Of a stretch of DNA of 64,000 nucleotides, positions 8,455-16,513 are shown piece by piece. Both the position numbers and the translations under genes were made by a program. The first letter of the stretch is position 1, and every line of letters starts with the position of its first letter. The notes under the pieces were generated by a model that did not search any database, was not told the DNA's origin, and was given only the letters and a program-made list of their open reading frames with translations. The stretch is from Poriferisodalis sp965221945 (GTDB lineage: Bacteria > Actinomycetota > Acidimicrobiia > Acidimicrobiales > Poriferisodalaceae), in contig NZ_OZ244925.1 in NCBI RefSeq assembly GCF_965221945.1, positions 1,178,001 to 1,242,000 on the forward strand, read 5' to 3'.

Positions 8455-8826
8455 CTAATCCTTGCCCCGGAGCTTCCCGCTGCCGATGACAAAGAGAAGT
8501 GCGATTAGGCCGATGTAGGTGAGAGTGGCGAATGTGGATTCTTCGAGTTCTTCCGAAAAAAATGCACCTCCGACGATGAACAGCAATATGGCACTGACAA
8601 ATGCCGCCCCTTCTAACTGCACTAGCCGCGGCAAGTCTCGGAGCAGGACGCCTCGTTCCTTCCCGTAGATGCTGACGAGTGGCCCTCGGCGTATGACCTC
8701 GCCTCGTTCAATTCGTTCCCGCCTTCGCCGCCGTTCCTGACGGCGAGCCGCGAGCCTCTGTCGCAAGTGACCCCGGATCTTCGATAGTCGCGTGGCTACC
8801 GGTTTCGTGCTTTGGGCTTCGCTCAC
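8455..8826 (-). CDS. small two-TM membrane protein of unknown function
   Basis: 123 residues. A strongly basic N-terminal half (RLAARRQERRRRRERIERGE) is followed by two hydrophobic segments at about 72-92 (FVSAILLFIVGGAFF) and 98-116 (ATLTYIGLIALLFVIG). A short acidic stretch, EELEES, lies between them. This predicts an N-in helical hairpin with a cytoplasmic, nucleic-acid-like basic arm. Codon use is less GC-biased than its neighbours. It is flanked by gene remnants on both sides, so it may be part of an unstable segment. No family recognised. Confidence 0.55.
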   Translation of the reverse strand: MSEAQSTKPVATRLSKIRGHLRQRLAARRQERRRRRERIERGEVIRRGPLVSIYGKERGVLLRDLPRLVQLEGAAFVSAILLFIVGGAFFSEELEESTFATLTYIGLIALLFVIGSGKLRGKD

Positions 8827-9261
8827 GGGCGCAGAGAGTAGTAGACCGGCCCGCGGGCGCTCAGCCGATGTAGTCGCCCCATGCCTGCCTGGATGCCCGG
8901 CATTCGACGAGCAGGTCGTCTCTCATGTAACTCTGAGCGACGGCGGTTCAGACGCCGTGGGCGGGTGCCCGTTCCGTTGCCTCGAAGGCGGGAACACAAG
9001 CATCGAGCTCGCCAACGCGATCTTCGAATATCTCGAGATCTGGCACAACCGACAACGGCGCCACACCTCCCTTGGCATGCTGACCCCGATCGAGTTCGAG
9101 ACTCGACACCAACATCAACCGGCAGCATGAATCCAACATCACGCATCCACCAAACACAGGGACCTCCAACGCCTCCACCAAACCCGGCCTGATTCAGTCG
9201 CAGCGCTCATGCGTAGCGAGCGGGTTGGTGCAACGTCAGCCTGCCATCGCCAGTCTGAGGC
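8827..9261. other. gene-poor stretch holding only an IS3 remnant
   Basis: 435 bases without an intact gene. The only recognisable content is the transposase 3' end at 8992-9130. The bases after it (9131-9195) probably belong to the same lost IS copy, but I could not identify terminal inverted repeats. Confidence 0.5.
8992..9130 (+). pseudogene. 3' end of an IS3-family transposase
   Basis: The last about 46 codons encode SIELANAIFEYLEIWHNRQR, then RHTSLGMLTPIEFE. This is the typical end of the IS3-family integrase core (helix with the final catalytic Glu region, then the 'RRHSALGYLTPxEFE' motif). Upstream bases in the same frame do not resemble transposase, so everything 5' of this is gone. 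Stop at 9128-9130. It sits between the partial and the intact copy of an acyl-CoA dehydrogenase gene, consistent with an IS-linked rearrangement. Confidence 0.85.
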
Positions 9262-10428
9262 TCAGAAATTCGGATCGCCCGGGTCCAGGCCCAGCAGCAC
9301 CCGGCCCGCGGTGTCCATCTGGTAGCTGCCCACCATGAAGTGCCCTGCTACTGCTCGCACGTCGTTGAGCAGGCCGCCCAGCGGCGATGCCGTGAAGTTG
9401 GCGGTGCTGCCCGCGGCTGTCACGAGGGTCTCGACGGCCTCGATGCAGTTCTGGACACTCCACGAGCACGCCAGGCGCGCACGGGCATGCTGGGCCGGCG
9501 TGACCTCGCCCGCGGCGGATGCAGTCGCCCACAGTTCGTCGAGTTGATTGGCGACGAAGGCTCGGCCCGCGCCGAGCAAGGCTTCGGCACGGGCCATCGC
9601 AGCATGCGCGTCAGGTCTCCCCGCCAATTCGGAGCGGGCGAAGAGCGGTGTCTTCACGTCCGCCAGCGCAGCGAACTCGTCGATGGCGCGGCGAGCGATC
9701 CCCGACGCCACGCCGGTTTTCGGAAACGGGAATCTCAGCCCTGAAGGCAGTCGGTAGAACGGATGCTCGTTGGGTTTGGGCAGCGAATAGTTCTCGACAA
9801 CCGCAGCGCGGTCGGCGGGCACGAAGCAGTCGCTCAGCACGACATCGTGGCTTCCGGTGCCGCGCAGACCCACGGTGTGCCAGGTGTCCTCAATGCATGA
9901 AGGATCGGCTGGCACCAGCACGTGGCAGACCTTCTTGGGCTGGGTGCCTTCGACGACATTGGCGACCACCCACCAGTCGGCGCCGGTGCATCCGCTGACG
10001 AACGTCCAGCGCCCGTTGACGTTCCAGCCGCCGTCGACCTCGCTCACGATGCCGCGCGGCACCCCGGAGCCGGCAATGACGACATCGGTATATTCGGCAT
10101 AGAAGCTCGCTACGGTCTCGGGCTCGAGGTTGGCTGCAAAGATCTCGGCTTCCTCGTTGCAGGTCATGGCGACCCAGCCGGTGGAGGGATGCTCGTAGGA
10201 CACCCGGTGGGTGAACTCGATGAACTCCCCAGGGTGGCGGCCCAGTCCGCCGAGTTCTTCGGGTACGAGAATCCGCATCAGTCCCCGGCGCCCCATCTCA
10301 GCCAGGATCTCCCGGTCAGGATTTCGTTCGGCGTCGCTGTCGGCGCCGCCGGCCCGGACACGGGCGAGCAATTCGTCACTCAGTTCAGGAGGTCCCGCCG
10401 TGCGCAGCGGAGACTCAGCGTGGGCCAT
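9262..10428 (-). CDS. acyl-CoA dehydrogenase-family flavoprotein (HsaA/ACAD group)
   Basis: 388 residues. N-terminal helical domain with EMGRRGLMRILVPEELGGLG. The middle beta domain has GGWNVNGRWTFVSGC, WHTVGLRGTGSHDVVL and FVPADRA. The C-terminal helical domain is of the 'ACAD C-terminal 2' type, ending GLDPGDPNF. This combination is typical of the branch containing FMNH2-dependent monooxygenases such as HsaA as well as acyl-CoA dehydrogenases. The usual acyl-CoA-dehydrogenase catalytic Glu context is not obvious, so oxygenase activity is possible. Divergent from the CoA-transferase gene with about 97 bases between starts. Substrate unknown. Confidence 0.85.
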   Translation of the reverse strand: MAHAESPLRTAGPPELSDELLARVRAGGADSDAERNPDREILAEMGRRGLMRILVPEELGGLGRHPGEFIEFTHRVSYEHPSTGWVAMTCNEEAEIFAANLEPETVASFYAEYTDVVIAGSGVPRGIVSEVDGGWNVNGRWTFVSGCTGADWWVVANVVEGTQPKKVCHVLVPADPSCIEDTWHTVGLRGTGSHDVVLSDCFVPADRAAVVENYSLPKPNEHPFYRLPSGLRFPFPKTGVASGIARRAIDEFAALADVKTPLFARSELAGRPDAHAAMARAEALLGAGRAFVANQLDELWATASAAGEVTPAQHARARLACSWSVQNCIEAVETLVTAAGSTANFTASPLGGLLNDVRAVAGHFMVGSYQMDTAGRVLLGLDPGDPNF

Positions 10429-10525
10429 CCGGGCAAGCTAACCGCAGCCAAGCGGTGAGCGCCTGCGTATCGTCGTGGGGCGATGCCCGTCGGCACTTGG
10501 CCGGCGACCAGCCCACGGACGGCGC

Positions 10526-13039
10526 ATGAACGCACACGTTGATAGTGCCCCCGCAGCTGCGACGGCTCCGCTGGACGGCTTGAGGGTGCTGGACCTGACC
10601 GATCATCGGGGCGAGATCGGGCCGTGGATGCTTTCAGAGCTCGGCGCCGACGTGATCAAGATCGAGCCGCCGGGCGGCACCCCAGCCCGTATGGCATTGC
10701 CGTTGAGGGCGCCCGATGACGCGGAGCCGGGCCTTCGCAGTTGGCAATTCTGTGCGTACAACTCCAACAAGCGGGCGATCGTGCTCGACCTCGAAGATCC
10801 CGCCGATCGCACTGTCTTCGAACGGCTAGTCAGCCATGCCGACTTCATCTACGAGTCCGGCGTGCCCGGCACCCTTGCCGCAGCCGGCTACCGCCATGAT
10901 GATCTTCGCTCGCTGAACGCACGGATCATTCACGTCCAGGTCACGCCCTTCGGACTGGACGGACCTCGCAGCGCCGATGCTGCCTCGGAGCTGTCCCTGG
11001 CGGCGCTCGGTGGCTCCGCGAACATGCAGGGCGTCTACGAGCGGGCCCCGGTGAAGGCGTCAATTGCCCAAGCATGGCGACACGCCGGTGCTGAGGCCGC
11101 CGCAGCGGGGCTGATGGCACACGCCCGGATGCGTGTCGACGGCGCCGCGCAGCACGTCGCCGTGGCGGCGCAGGCCGCCATGACGTGGACACTGCTGAAC
11201 GCCATGGAAACCCATGCCATCTGCGGCCGAGACTTCCAGCGCTCGGGCACCATGGTGAATCTCGCTGCGCCGCTTCAGATGCGCTATCGCACGCAGGACG
11301 GCTGGGCGATCGGTGTTGCTCGAGGCGTGGCGACCGGTCGGCTGCTCGAGTGGTACATCGAAGAAGGGCTGGCCGACGAGAGCTGGCATGCCGAGGACTG
11401 GGACACCTACGACCTGCGCGCCTCGAAAGGCGAGCCGGTCAGCCGCACGTTCGATGAGCTCTACGAGGCGATGGTGGGACTGTGCAAGCGGCATACCAAC
11501 GCTGAGCTCTTGCAGCGGTCGGTGGAGCTGGGCGAGACCATCGCTCCGGTTCACACGGTGGCTGATCTGGTCGAATTCGAACACCTGCGGGTGCGGGATT
11601 TCTGGCGTCCCGTAGAGCTTGCAGGGACGTCGGAGGTGGAACTCCCCGGCGGACCGGCGACCATCGACGGCGTTCGCATCGGCAGGCGGCGACAGCCGCC
11701 GCTGCTCGACGAGCACGGCGCTGAGATCCGGGCGGAAGCTGCCCGGGCTGGCGAGACCACTCGAACTGCTGGCGTGGCCGAGCCGCCGGAGTCGGCGGGG
11801 GAACCGGCTGCCTGGAAGGTCGGGAACGACGAGTTGCCCTTCGCCGGGCTGCGGGTCGCGGACTTCAGCTGGATCGGAGTCGGCCCGATCACGGCGAAAT
11901 CCCTCGCAGATCACGGCGCGACGGTGGTGCGGATCGAATCCGCCGGCCGCATCGACGGTCTGCGTGCGAATCCGCCGTTCAAGGACGACGTCATCGATGT
12001 CGACATGGCGCACTTCTTCGGAACGTTCAACACGTCGAAGCTCAGCATCGACATCGATCTCAAGACGCCTGCCGGCGTCGACATCGCACGCCGGATGATC
12101 GCTTGGGCCGATGTGGTCGTGGAATCGTGGACGCCGGGCACCTTCGATCGCAACATCGCCGACGATGAGCTCATCGCCGAATTGAACCCGAACGCCATCG
12201 TGGTGCATACGTCGCTGCTGGCCAGCGGCGGCCCGCTGTCCAAAATGGGCGGCTTCGGATATCACGCTGCGGCCATCGCCGGCTTCTATCCCATCGTGGG
12301 ATGGCCCGATCTGCCACCGGACGGGCCGTATCTGGCCTACACCGACACCATCTCGCCGCGCATCATCACCGCCACGCTGCTCGCAGCGCTGGATCGCCGG
12401 CGCCGCACGGGCGAGGGCTGTGTCATCGAAGCGGCACAACTCGAATGCGGCCTGCAATTCCTGGCACCTGCACTGGCCGACTATGCCGACAGCGGGACGG
12501 TGGCGACCCGCAACGGCAACCGGAGTCCCGATGTGGCACCCCAGGGCGTGTACCCGTGCAAGGGCGACGATCGGTGGTGCGCCATCACGATTGCCGACGA
12601 TGCGCAATGGAAGACGCTGGTGGAGCTGATGGGCGCTCCGCGCTGGGCGCAGGCGGCCGAGCTGTCGTCGCTGGAGGGCCGTCTCGCAGCCCACGATGGG
12701 CTCGACGACGTGATCTCCGCCTGGACGGTCACCCAGGACGCCGTGAAACTGGAACGACTGCTGGCAGGCGCTGGGATTGCGGCGGGCATGGTGCAGCGCA
12801 GCAGCGACCTGCTGGCAGATCCGCAGTATGCGCACCGCGGCTTCCACCGGTGGTTGGAGCACCCCCGGATGGGGACCGTGCCCTACTCCGGTCACCAGTA
12901 CCAGATCGCCGGTTACGACCACGGACCAAGGTTTGCAGCGCCCATGCTCGGCCAGCACACGTTCGACGTCCTGAGCGCTGAACTGGGGCTCACCGACGAG
13001 CAGATCGCTGACGCCGCCGCCGCGGGCGCATTGGGTTGA
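10526..13039 (+). CDS. two-domain CaiB/BaiF (class III) CoA transferase, DddD-like architecture
   Basis: 837 residues, two fused class III CoA-transferase domains. Domain 1, about 12-420, opens with LDGLRVLDLTDHRG and SELGADVIKIEPPGG. Domain 2, about 440-835, opens with FAGLRVADFSWIGVGP and DHGATVVRIES. In domain 1 the position of the catalytic Asp is taken by Gln (KASIAQAW, Q182). In domain 2 Asp is present in PYLAYTDTISPR (D607). One inactive and one active half, a length near 840 and an Asp near 600 are also features of the DMSP CoA-transferase/lyase DddD (D602), but many uncharacterised actinobacterial double-CaiB proteins share this plan. ATG 10526 was chosen over ATG 10475 because the family begins shortly before the LDGLRVLDLT strand. 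The frame stays open after the TGA (see 13040-13513). Confidence 0.88.
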   Translation: MNAHVDSAPAAATAPLDGLRVLDLTDHRGEIGPWMLSELGADVIKIEPPGGTPARMALPLRAPDDAEPGLRSWQFCAYNSNKRAIVLDLEDPADRTVFERLVSHADFIYESGVPGTLAAAGYRHDDLRSLNARIIHVQVTPFGLDGPRSADAASELSLAALGGSANMQGVYERAPVKASIAQAWRHAGAEAAAAGLMAHARMRVDGAAQHVAVAAQAAMTWTLLNAMETHAICGRDFQRSGTMVNLAAPLQMRYRTQDGWAIGVARGVATGRLLEWYIEEGLADESWHAEDWDTYDLRASKGEPVSRTFDELYEAMVGLCKRHTNAELLQRSVELGETIAPVHTVADLVEFEHLRVRDFWRPVELAGTSEVELPGGPATIDGVRIGRRRQPPLLDEHGAEIRAEAARAGETTRTAGVAEPPESAGEPAAWKVGNDELPFAGLRVADFSWIGVGPITAKSLADHGATVVRIESAGRIDGLRANPPFKDDVIDVDMAHFFGTFNTSKLSIDIDLKTPAGVDIARRMIAWADVVVESWTPGTFDRNIADDELIAELNPNAIVVHTSLLASGGPLSKMGGFGYHAAAIAGFYPIVGWPDLPPDGPYLAYTDTISPRIITATLLAALDRRRRTGEGCVIEAAQLECGLQFLAPALADYADSGTVATRNGNRSPDVAPQGVYPCKGDDRWCAITIADDAQWKTLVELMGAPRWAQAAELSSLEGRLAAHDGLDDVISAWTVTQDAVKLERLLAGAGIAAGMVQRSSDLLADPQYAHRGFHRWLEHPRMGTVPYSGHQYQIAGYDHGPRFAAPMLGQHTFDVLSAELGLTDEQIADAAAAGALG

Positions 13040-13216
13040 GAGCTCACCGCCGGAACAAGCACCTCAACCGAGCCATCCGGCGGCGAGAACGAGGCGGAGG
13101 GAACTGAACCGGACGAGACTGAAGAATCTGAGGAGATCACTGTAGTAACTGAACCCGTATTACCCAGCCCAGATTGGGTTGCAGTACGTCAGGAAATTAT
13201 AGTCTTCGCGAGAACT
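13040..13216 (+). other. open frame continuing in phase after the CoA-transferase stop
   Basis: Directly after TGA 13037-13039 the same frame is open for 59 codons with no ATG, GTG or TTG before 13217. It encodes a very acidic, Ser/Thr-rich linker (TEPSGGENEAEGTEPDETEE) and then PSPDWVAVRQEIIVFART, which runs into the ORF at 13217. It could be the cut 5' part of a secreted protein fused here by rearrangement, or a C-terminal extension reached by stop-codon readthrough. Base composition falls from GC-rich to AT-richer around 13140. Confidence 0.5.
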
Positions 13217-13513
13217 ATGGAGAGTAATGAGGGTCTGGCAACCTTGAGAGAAATGATAAGTGTCCATAGAGGTAATAGCTGTGTTTATGATACCGATAGA
13301 AGTGCATGCCAAGGTTTGACATGGTCAGAGACGAGAGCTCTTATAGCGCTTAGGGGGTGCCCCAGAGGCTGGTCTTTTTCTTATACCAGATCTGGTATAG
13401 GGGCCTTGTGCTTCCGTCCGTTGCATGAAGACTACCAGCGAAGAAATGCGTATCACGATCCGAGTGAAGCCCGTGCCAATTACTGGGATCGTCTCCAGCA
13501 GACTGCTGAATAG
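13217..13513 (+). CDS. orphan ORF of foreign base composition, function unknown
   Basis: 98 residues from ATG 13217. Codons such as ATA, AGA, TTA and AGT are common here and rare in the neighbours, so the DNA is probably acquired. The protein has three Cys (NSCVYD, SACQGL and RGCPRG) and Trp-containing segments, but no motif that I recognise and no signal peptide from this start. The frame is open 59 codons further upstream without another start, so this may be the 3' part of a longer truncated gene. Confidence 0.4.
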   Translation: MESNEGLATLREMISVHRGNSCVYDTDRSACQGLTWSETRALIALRGCPRGWSFSYTRSGIGALCFRPLHEDYQRRNAYHDPSEARANYWDRLQQTAE

Positions 13514-13711
13514 ATGCCGAGATCACCGACTAGCCAACGCAAGACCGCTGGTCGGTGAGTCGACCGGCGGCGAGGCAACCGACTCTTGCAGCATTCTGCT
13601 AATCGACGGGGGTGATGGGGCCTGATTCTCGTACCTCCTCCCGAGAAGATTTCCTGAAATTCGTGTGCATATTTGCTTGTGATTGACAGCGTACATGTGT
13701 ATGCTATTTTC
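13514..13711. other. intergenic, AT-richer, mostly unexplained
   Basis: 198 bases between the orphan ORF and the HNH endonuclease. The right third is AT-richer than the surroundings and contains the promoter candidate for the HNH gene. Nothing else recognised. Confidence 0.3.
13683..13710 (+). promoter_or_regulatory. candidate sigma-70-type promoter of the HNH gene
   Basis: TTGACA at 13683-13688 and TATTTT at 13705-13710 are separated by 16 bases, just before ATG 13712. A start point downstream of the -10 box would fall inside or at the start of the ORF, implying a nearly leaderless transcript or a later start codon. If TATGCT at 13700 is the -10 box, the spacer is too short. Confidence 0.3.
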
Positions 13712-15268
13712 ATGTTCGCCGACCTGTTGTTCCGGCTCGACGCCGACGGCTCGGAGCCTGCCGGTACCGGCTTCGACGCTGCCGGTTCGGCGCCGGCGTG
13801 GCCGGATCCGGCGGCCATTTGGCGCTTCGACGAGTCGCTCCACAACTCGCACCAGGGCCGGGTCGATGCGGCCGATGCGGCTGGGTCGCCGGGTGATGCG
13901 GGCGGCATGGCGGGTTCTGTTGCCGGGCGGGACGGTTCGCTGCGGTGCAGTGGTAGCGGTGCGGTGCCCGAGCCCTCGGCCGGCTGCGGCGACACCGCCA
14001 AGGCTCGGTCCGGCCTTGATGAGAGCGACAGCTTGGGGTCGTTGGGCTACGGCGATCTGAAAGATCTCGTGGTCGAGCTGGCCGCTGAGCGAGCACGTGC
14101 GGAGGGCCGTTACCTGGCAGCGGTAGCCGAGCTCGCATCGCGCAACGGGGCGCAGTCAGCGGCATTTGTGTTGCGTGACCAGACGCGCCTGAACGCGTCG
14201 CAGGCACGCACTGAGGCCCGCCTGGCCGAGAGCCTGGTCACCGAGGGCATGACAGCGACGCTGGACGCGATGCAAGCCGGCGAGATCGGCATGTCCCATG
14301 CGAAAGTGATCGCCCGAGAGGCGCCCAAGAAGCACCGTCGCAGCGAAGCGGAGTTCATCGAGCAGTGCCGGGCCTATCCCTCCGACACCGTGGCCCGCCA
14401 CCCGCTCGCCTATCAGAGCCAACAGGTGTTCGCCGATCTCGAAGCCGATGCCGCCGCCGAGAATCTGAGCCCGATCGACGCCGAGCTCGCACAGCAGCGC
14501 GCGCAGCGTTGGGGGTCGATGAAGCTCGGCGACGACGGCATGTGGCATCTCAACGGCAAGTTCGACTTCCTCGCGGGACGCCAGGTCAACATCGCCCTGC
14601 AGGCCATGGTGCGATCTCTGCGACGCCGCGCCGAGAACAAAGAAGGCACCCCCAACGGCGCCGACGGCGCCACGGCGGGTCATGACGGCTCGAACGATGA
14701 CACCGACGGCGGCGGTGCTGGGGTGGTGCCGACGCGTGCGCAGCTCACCGCCGACGCGATCAGCGACCTCATCGCCGGCACAGCCAACATCCGCCGGGCC
14801 AAGACGAGCCTGGTGATCGTCGCGGACTACGACATCGTCAACGACCGGCTCGTCAACCCTCGTCTCGATGACGGCACGCCTATCTCGGCCAAGATGCTCG
14901 CCGAGCACGCCGTCGACGCCAACGTGCTGCCCGCAATCTTCAAAGCCGACTGGTCAGAGCTCGCGCTGGGACGCACCCGCAACGCCAACGACGCCCAGCG
15001 GCTCATCCTCGCAATACGCGATCAAGGCTGCATCGGCTGCGGGCTCACACCAGAGCACACCGAGGCCCACCACATCGACTATCACGAACACGGCGGCCCC
15101 ACCGACATCCCCAACCTCGCATCACTGTGCTTTGACTGCCACAGCAGCCTCCACCAACACCACCGTCAGATCCACACTCCACCCGACGGACGACCTCGCC
15201 TGCAACCGCCCGAACCCCAAGGCACCGGACCGCCCGCCCGAGGACCCGTCGCCTCCCGCAGCCCATGA
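13712..15268 (+). CDS. DUF222/13E12-repeat HNH endonuclease
   Basis: 518 residues. After a Gly/Ala/Asp-rich N-terminal 100 residues comes the DUF222 helical domain (about 110-300; LVVELAAERARAEGRYLAAVAELASR, then RLNASQARTEARLAESL). The C-terminal HNH nuclease has CIGCGLTPEHTEAHHIDYHE (about 445-465) and NLASLCFDCHSSLHQHH. The HH, CxxC and His/Asn ligands of a zinc-supported HNH site are intact. Such genes are abundant in actinobacteria and often behave as mobile or intron-homing-like elements, though native roles are uncertain. ATG 13712 starts at MFADLLFRLD; the longer ATG at 13673 would include the candidate promoter. Confidence 0.88.
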   Translation: MFADLLFRLDADGSEPAGTGFDAAGSAPAWPDPAAIWRFDESLHNSHQGRVDAADAAGSPGDAGGMAGSVAGRDGSLRCSGSGAVPEPSAGCGDTAKARSGLDESDSLGSLGYGDLKDLVVELAAERARAEGRYLAAVAELASRNGAQSAAFVLRDQTRLNASQARTEARLAESLVTEGMTATLDAMQAGEIGMSHAKVIAREAPKKHRRSEAEFIEQCRAYPSDTVARHPLAYQSQQVFADLEADAAAENLSPIDAELAQQRAQRWGSMKLGDDGMWHLNGKFDFLAGRQVNIALQAMVRSLRRRAENKEGTPNGADGATAGHDGSNDDTDGGGAGVVPTRAQLTADAISDLIAGTANIRRAKTSLVIVADYDIVNDRLVNPRLDDGTPISAKMLAEHAVDANVLPAIFKADWSELALGRTRNANDAQRLILAIRDQGCIGCGLTPEHTEAHHIDYHEHGGPTDIPNLASLCFDCHSSLHQHHRQIHTPPDGRPRLQPPEPQGTGPPARGPVASRSP

Positions 15269-15309
15269 CCACGCCTCAGAGCATCCGCGGATAGGCACAG
15301 ATGTCATAG

Positions 15310-15386
15310 CTGTGGAGGCGGCAGGGAACTCTGCGAGGTTGGAACCTGCTGGATTCCCGGAGCAGAGGGCACTGCCGCCTCCACAG
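15310..15386. repeat. long inverted repeat / nested hairpin between HNH and LLM genes
   Basis: CTGTGGAGGCGGCAG (15310-15324) is repeated exactly as its reverse complement at 15372-15386. Inside are a second pair, CTCTGC (15329-15334) with GCAGAG (15362-15367), and a small AGGTT/AACCT hairpin at 15336-15347. The three nested stems would form one long rod in RNA or cruciform DNA. There is no U-run, so it is not a standard terminator. It could be a Rho-type processing structure, a small non-autonomous repeat or a structured RNA. Confidence 0.6.
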
Positions 15387-15424
15387 CGGGCACACCTTTT
15401 CGAGCGGCCTCTTAGCCTGAGGCT

Positions 15425-16513
15425 GTGAGTTCTGCGGACGACTCTGTGCAGGCATTGCCGCTGTCGGTGCTGGACTTGGCCACCGTTTCGGAGGGCGGCA
15501 CGAGCGCGCAGGCGCTCGACGAGACCACGGAGTTGGCGCGTGCGGCTGACCGGCTGGGCTATGAGCGGTTCTGGGTCGCGGAGCACCACAACATCGACAC
15601 CGTGGCGAGCACTTCGCCCGCTGTGCTGATGGCGCACCTTGCTGCCCACACCGAACGGATCAAGCTGGGATCGGGCGGTGTGATGCTGCCCAATCACAGC
15701 CCGGCCGTCGTCGCTGAGCAGTTCGCGATGCTCGAGGCGTTGCATCCCGGGCGCGTCGATCTCGGCGTCGGGCGAGCACCTGGCAGCGATCGCATCACCG
15801 CCGCCGCTGTGCGGGGTCCCACCGAAGACGGTGCAGTACCCGACCCCTGGCAAGTGGACGACTTTCCGAGCCACCTCATCGATCTCATGGCATATCTCGG
15901 CGATGTGCGGACCACAGAAGGACCCTGGATCGACTTCCGCGCTACCCCGAAGGCCACGTCGGCGCCGCCGGTGCTCCTGCTGGGTTCGAGCGGCTACTCG
16001 GCGCAATTGGCCGGGTACCTAGGCCTGCCGTTTGCCTTCGCACATCACTTCGACGGCGACGGTGTGCTCGGGGCCTTGGATCTCTACCGCCAGCGGTTCC
16101 AGCCCTCACCGGTACTCGACGAGCCGTTCGTGATCGTGAGCGTCGGACTGGTCACAGCGGCCGACGCTGCCACTGCCCAGTACCACGCTGCGCCGTCGCT
16201 GCTGCGGCGGTGGGGCATCCGGACGGGCCGGTTCTGGCCGTTGCTGCCGCCAGACGAGGCGATGTCGCATCCGGAGTGGGAGCGTGCAGCCACTATGCCG
16301 ACCAATGCCATTGTCGGGAATCCCCACGACGCTGCGGCGAGTCTGGCCGAGCTTGCTGGCGCCACCGGAGCGGGCGAGTTGATGATTCACACGTCGACGT
16401 TCGGGCTCCCCGAGCGAATCACCAGCCTTGAATTGTTGGCCGAGGCCTGGGAACAGCGAGCGAACACCCGGGATGCGACCCCCCAAGCCGACACTGCGGC
16501 GGCATCGGCGTGA
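15425..16513 (+). CDS. LLM-class flavin-dependent monooxygenase (luciferase-like)
   Basis: 362 residues from GTG 15425. TIM-barrel luciferase-like features: GYERFWVAEHHNIDTVASTSPAV near residues 40-65, IKLGSGGVMLPNHSP, EALHPGRVDLGVGRAPGSD. This is the group often labelled MsnO8/'alkanal monooxygenase-like'. It would use reduced FMN from a separate reductase and O2 on an unknown substrate. The TGA overlaps the GTG of the molybdoenzyme (GTGA), so the two are translationally coupled and may act in one pathway. At 362 residues it is shorter than DMS monooxygenase DmoA, so that identity is not supported. Confidence 0.88.
   Translation: MSSADDSVQALPLSVLDLATVSEGGTSAQALDETTELARAADRLGYERFWVAEHHNIDTVASTSPAVLMAHLAAHTERIKLGSGGVMLPNHSPAVVAEQFAMLEALHPGRVDLGVGRAPGSDRITAAAVRGPTEDGAVPDPWQVDDFPSHLIDLMAYLGDVRTTEGPWIDFRATPKATSAPPVLLLGSSGYSAQLAGYLGLPFAFAHHFDGDGVLGALDLYRQRFQPSPVLDEPFVIVSVGLVTAADAATAQYHAAPSLLRRWGIRTGRFWPLLPPDEAMSHPEWERAATMPTNAIVGNPHDAAASLAELAGATGAGELMIHTSTFGLPERITSLELLAEAWEQRANTRDATPQADTAAASA

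Noticed and set aside
11060..12958. 632-codon open frame on the minus strand
   Set aside because: Exact antisense of the two-domain CoA transferase; GC-rich codons give long shadow frames, and the protein has no recognisable domain.
13523..13852. 109-codon minus-strand ORF overlapping the HNH start
   Set aside because: It overlaps the HNH gene start and its promoter candidate, has no recognisable motif and has mixed composition.
15425..16513. LLM enzyme as DMS monooxygenase DmoA
   Set aside because: At 362 residues it is too short and its motifs fit the MsnO8-like group better.
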